A stretch of 64,000 bases of DNA, taken from positions 33,350,124 to 33,414,123 of the forward strand of contig NC_090188.1 of NCBI RefSeq assembly GCF_024679245.1. The letters run 5' to 3'. Positions 61,176-64,000 of the stretch are shown here, piece by piece. The stretch comes from Pseudorasbora parva. Taxonomy: Eukaryota; Chordata; Actinopteri; Cypriniformes; Gobionidae. Numbering within the stretch: the stretch's first letter is position 1; each line of letters begins with the position of its first letter. The translations under genes and the position numbers were made by a program. Below the pieces are notes generated by a model. The model was not told where the DNA came from. It saw only the letters and a list, made by a program, of their open reading frames with translations, and searched no databases.

Positions 61176-62049
61176 AATATACCATAATTTCTGTCTCAGT
61201 GTGTTCCCATTTTGTTCCTCTTTTGAATGAAGCTCAGCTTTCGGCTCATTCAGTCTGTCAGATGGGAGGCACGCTGCCGACCTGCTGACATGCACTTCTG
61301 AGGGGTGTGTGATGACTCGTCCCCCCAGGGAAGGGGGTAGACAGATCCATCTCAGCATGGGCGTCAGGGCACTTGGAAGTGCAACATTTGCCCCTGGACT
61401 CATTCCAGATCTAAAATGAAGGCAGGATATGGCCCTGAGATAAATCCATATCAAGAGGGTGTGAGAGGCAGCTGCTTAACTTCTAAACCTCAGCGTGGTA
61501 GATTGTTGCACTGAATGGCATTGTTTGTTATTGTTTAACAAGTCATGGCATTGTACAGTTTGTTCAAAAACATCTCACACCTGCTGGGGTTTAAGTTGAA
61601 GACTAACCATAGCTTTAACCCTAACCCCTTAACCTAACATAAGCATTATTTAGGCTTCCCTTTGAGATTTATTTCACCGGGTCCAGGGGTTCACACACCT
61701 GCTTGCTTTGATCATGCCGTGACAGAAGGCCTCATGTGAACTTTTTCATGAGTGCAATCAAACAAGCACATCTGCAACAACACTCAAGATTAAAGTCAAA
61801 TGGGTCTGATTCTGTTGTATTTTAGTATTAGCATTATTTTTTATTTTATTAAAGTGTGTGTTGATATTTTGCCTTTTTTATATTTTATTTTAAATATTGT
61901 TTAACTTTTGCTAACTTTTGTGTTTTTACCACTTTTAATAGATAATTTATTTTATTTTTTTCAAGTGCATAGAACAGGTTACTGGACATGGTTTGTACAA
62001 AGCATACCAGAAAATAGCAAAAAGAAGACATATCTGGGGACAATCACAG
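61176..62049. other. No recognised feature
   Basis: No gene or repeat partner was recognised. Confidence 0.4.
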
Positions 62050-62051
<2 letters not shown>

Positions 62052-62087
<36 letters not shown>

Positions 62088-62106
62088 ATACACACACAAA
62101 CACACG
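62052..62106. repeat. (CA)n microsatellite, imperfect
   Basis: CA repeats with TACACATA interruptions. Confidence 0.9.
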
Positions 62107-62123
62107 TTTGTTTTTGTGACCAC

Positions 62124-62340
62124 TGCAAAAAATTATATGTTCAATAAGTTATGACAACATATGTTTTTACATTGTTTTAACTCATCAAAATAAGTTAAGA
62201 AATGTTAAACTTGTTTTTATTAGTTATACAAGATGTAACACATTTTTTAAGTCAGTTTAACATAATTTAAGTTGAAATAACTTAAACATCCAAGTCGATT
62301 GTACTGCAAAAGTTCAAAATTTGCCTTTTTTTTTTACAGT
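62124..62340. mobile_element. CACTGCAAAAAA MITE
   Basis: CACTGCAAAAAATTATATG to TTTTTTTTACAGT gives short inverted ends. The interior is shared with 10432-10615 (TTCAATAAGTTATGACAACA, AAAGTTAAGAAATG-like words). It is non-coding. Confidence 0.75.
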
Positions 62341-62730
62341 ATGGGGACATTCCATAGGTGTAATGTTTTTTATACTGTACAAACCGTATTTTCTATCCCC
62401 TTACACTGACCCTACTCCTAAACCTACCCATCACAGGAAACATTCTGCATTTTTACTTTCTAAAAAAAAACTCTTCTTATAACCTTTCAACTTATAAAGT
62501 CCTGTATGATTTATAAGCATTTTGAAAAGTGGGGGCATGGCCAATGTCCTCATATTTCACCCTCTCCTTGTAATACCTGTCATACCCATGTCATTATACA
62601 CATTTGTGTCCTCATATGTCACAAAAACATGCCCACACATACACACACACAAACGTGCGCGCACACACGCACGCACTGGGGACATTCCATTAAATTTGTT
62701 ATACTGTACAAAATGTGCTCTACATATCCA
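62341..62730. repeat. TGGGGACATTCCATAGG-type repeat, two related segments
   Basis: TATGGGGACATTCCATAGG (62340) and ACTGGGGACATTCCATTAA (62676), each followed by ATACTGTACAAA, look like two partial copies of one repeat. (CA)n-like sequence lies between. Confidence 0.5.
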
Positions 62731-63040
62731 TCACAGGACATTCAAAAAAAGGGGAAAAAAACACAGAAAAAAAAAAAAACATCACAATCTGATTTATAAA
62801 TCCCCCCAAAATTGTCCCCATAATGATGGGTTTACCAGGACCACACACACACACATTTTTCTCTATCACTGACACAGTCATGCAGCCACACATTCTTCAA
62901 GTCATCCTGATGATGCTTGTCACATTTAAAAATAGTTCAGTGCTTCAGTGAGGTTTATTTGTGTTTTACTGCATCAGTGTCCAAAAATGCTTTTAAAGCC
63001 CTGTGAACTCGCACAGCAACCTCTGAGCTGGTGCAAAAAG

Positions 63041-63395
63041 CCAAGTCAAGTCACCCTTATTCATATAGTGCTTTTTACAAGTCCAAATGTTTCAAAGCAG
63101 CTTCACGGTGTTAACAGGAAAATAACAGCCGCTCTGGAGAATACGGTGATGTTATCCAATTTCAATTGTCATACAGTGTCAATGCAGGGCAGATCATTAA
63201 TACAGTTGAAATGTAGGTATCCCCATCTGAGCAAGCCAAAAGCCAAAGGTGACGGTGGCAAGGAACCCAAACTCCATCAGGGCCAGAATGGAGAAAAAAA
63301 AAAAACTTAGGAGAAACCAGACTCAGTCGGAATCCCAGTTCTCCTCTGGTCGACAAACAAACTCTGATTATGATTCTGGCAACATTACAGGTCAG
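63041..63395 (-). repeat. L2 LINE 3' UTR fragment
   Basis: Reverse of the L2 3' end: CAAGTCAAGTCACCCTTATT, ATAGTGCTTTTTACAAG, GCAGCTTCACGGTG, then TGAGCAAGCCAAAAGCC and GGAGAAACCAGACTCAG. No coding part. Same family as 14178-14570 and 37790-38181. Confidence 0.85.
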
Positions 63396-64000
63396 AAGTC
63401 ATATAAAAAGATATTCATAAGATTATTAGAAAGATTGGAGACGGGTTTAATGAGGATGTTGTGACGATGCAGCATTTATAGAGGGAAGACCATTTGGCAC
63501 TCATTTTTTGCAGATATTTCAGGGATGCGTAAAAAACGTACAAAAACACACAGGTTGTAAAATTACCAGAATAATGCCATTCATCCAGACTAAAACAGAC
63601 TCCATCATTGTCAAGGACTGTACTGCTGCTCACCTTCATCTTGCTCCTGTTGTTTATCAGCGGTGATTTGTTAGGACGGTACCACAGGGGAGTCGTGTAT
63701 TCCCAGGAAATGGAATTTCTAGTGTTTTGTAAACAATGTCCTCCTCCCTGTCTGTCTTTAACTGGGATCTTCAGGGGATGTGGATCTTTGAGCTGTGACA
63801 TCATTCAGACTGTCATCTTCAGTACTGTGGTGGCTCCTTGTTATCAGATGGAAATGCCATGGTATTTTAACATACTTTGGCCTCAAACCATATTTGGACA
63901 CAGATGCTATACTTGGTTTGATATTATGCATTTGTTACACTTTATTTCAAAAGTCTACTTTTCTAAATATAACTAACTTTGCCACTACATGTAAACTTAC
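63396..64000. other. No recognised feature to the right edge
   Basis: Two overlapping ORFs on opposite strands (63415-63804 minus, 63608-63976 plus) show no recognisable domain, although the minus-strand one is 129 codons. Could be single-copy DNA. Confidence 0.35.

Noticed and set aside
63415..63976. Opposite-strand 122- and 129-codon ORFs
   Set aside because: No recognisable motif; overlap on both strands suggests chance.

Overview
The window looks like teleost nuclear DNA, most likely from a cyprinid-type fish. It is AT-rich, full of microsatellites, and dominated by transposable-element families typical of fish: a DIRS-like tyrosine-recombinase element, Ty3/gypsy, L2-clade LINEs, Tc1/mariner, hAT, many TTAA-site MITEs and non-autonomous LTR elements. 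No intact host protein-coding gene, rRNA or functional tRNA was found. All recognisable coding sequence is decayed transposon sequence. The species call is inference from repeat composition only.

Layout. 1-1.3 kb: end of a DIRS-like retrotransposon. 1.9-3.6 kb: 3' half of a gypsy element on the minus strand. 4.4-10.8 kb: MITEs, an (AT)n tract broken by a probable solo LTR, and a decayed Tc1. 12.5-13.1 kb: a seven-copy 81-bp minisatellite. 13.6-16.4 kb: MITEs, an L2 3' UTR and a fold-back element. 17.6-21.6 kb: two LINE fragments and a 777-bp DNA element. 22-24.3 kb: an element with 9-bp target duplications, split by a hAT. 24.8-27.2 kb: a Tc1 fragment, then two non-autonomous LTR retrotransposons only 11 bp apart. 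One of these is just 357 bp long and carries a tRNA-like Pol III promoter in its LTRs. 28-32.8 kb: LINE tail, MITEs, a second 9-bp-duplication element split by a TTAA element, and a 1080-bp DNA element. 34.2-41.4 kb: a nest of insertions four to five deep. 43-50 kb: small palindromic MITEs, helicase-like fragments and a Tc1 pseudogene. 52-54.6 kb: the best-preserved LINE. 56-63.4 kb: MITEs, hairpins and an L2 3' UTR. A non-repetitive, GC-richer block at about 57.7-58.3 kb could be the 5' non-coding exon and promoter of a host gene.

Relationships. Several insertions are dated by target-site duplications and by empty sites present elsewhere in the window. For example, the repeat intact at 13611-14011 shows the unoccupied sites of the L2 and the TTAA element that split its relative at 34864-39066. 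Three copies of one non-autonomous element (21979, 29941, 48079) share a minus-strand segment resembling a RecQ-type helicase around Walker A.
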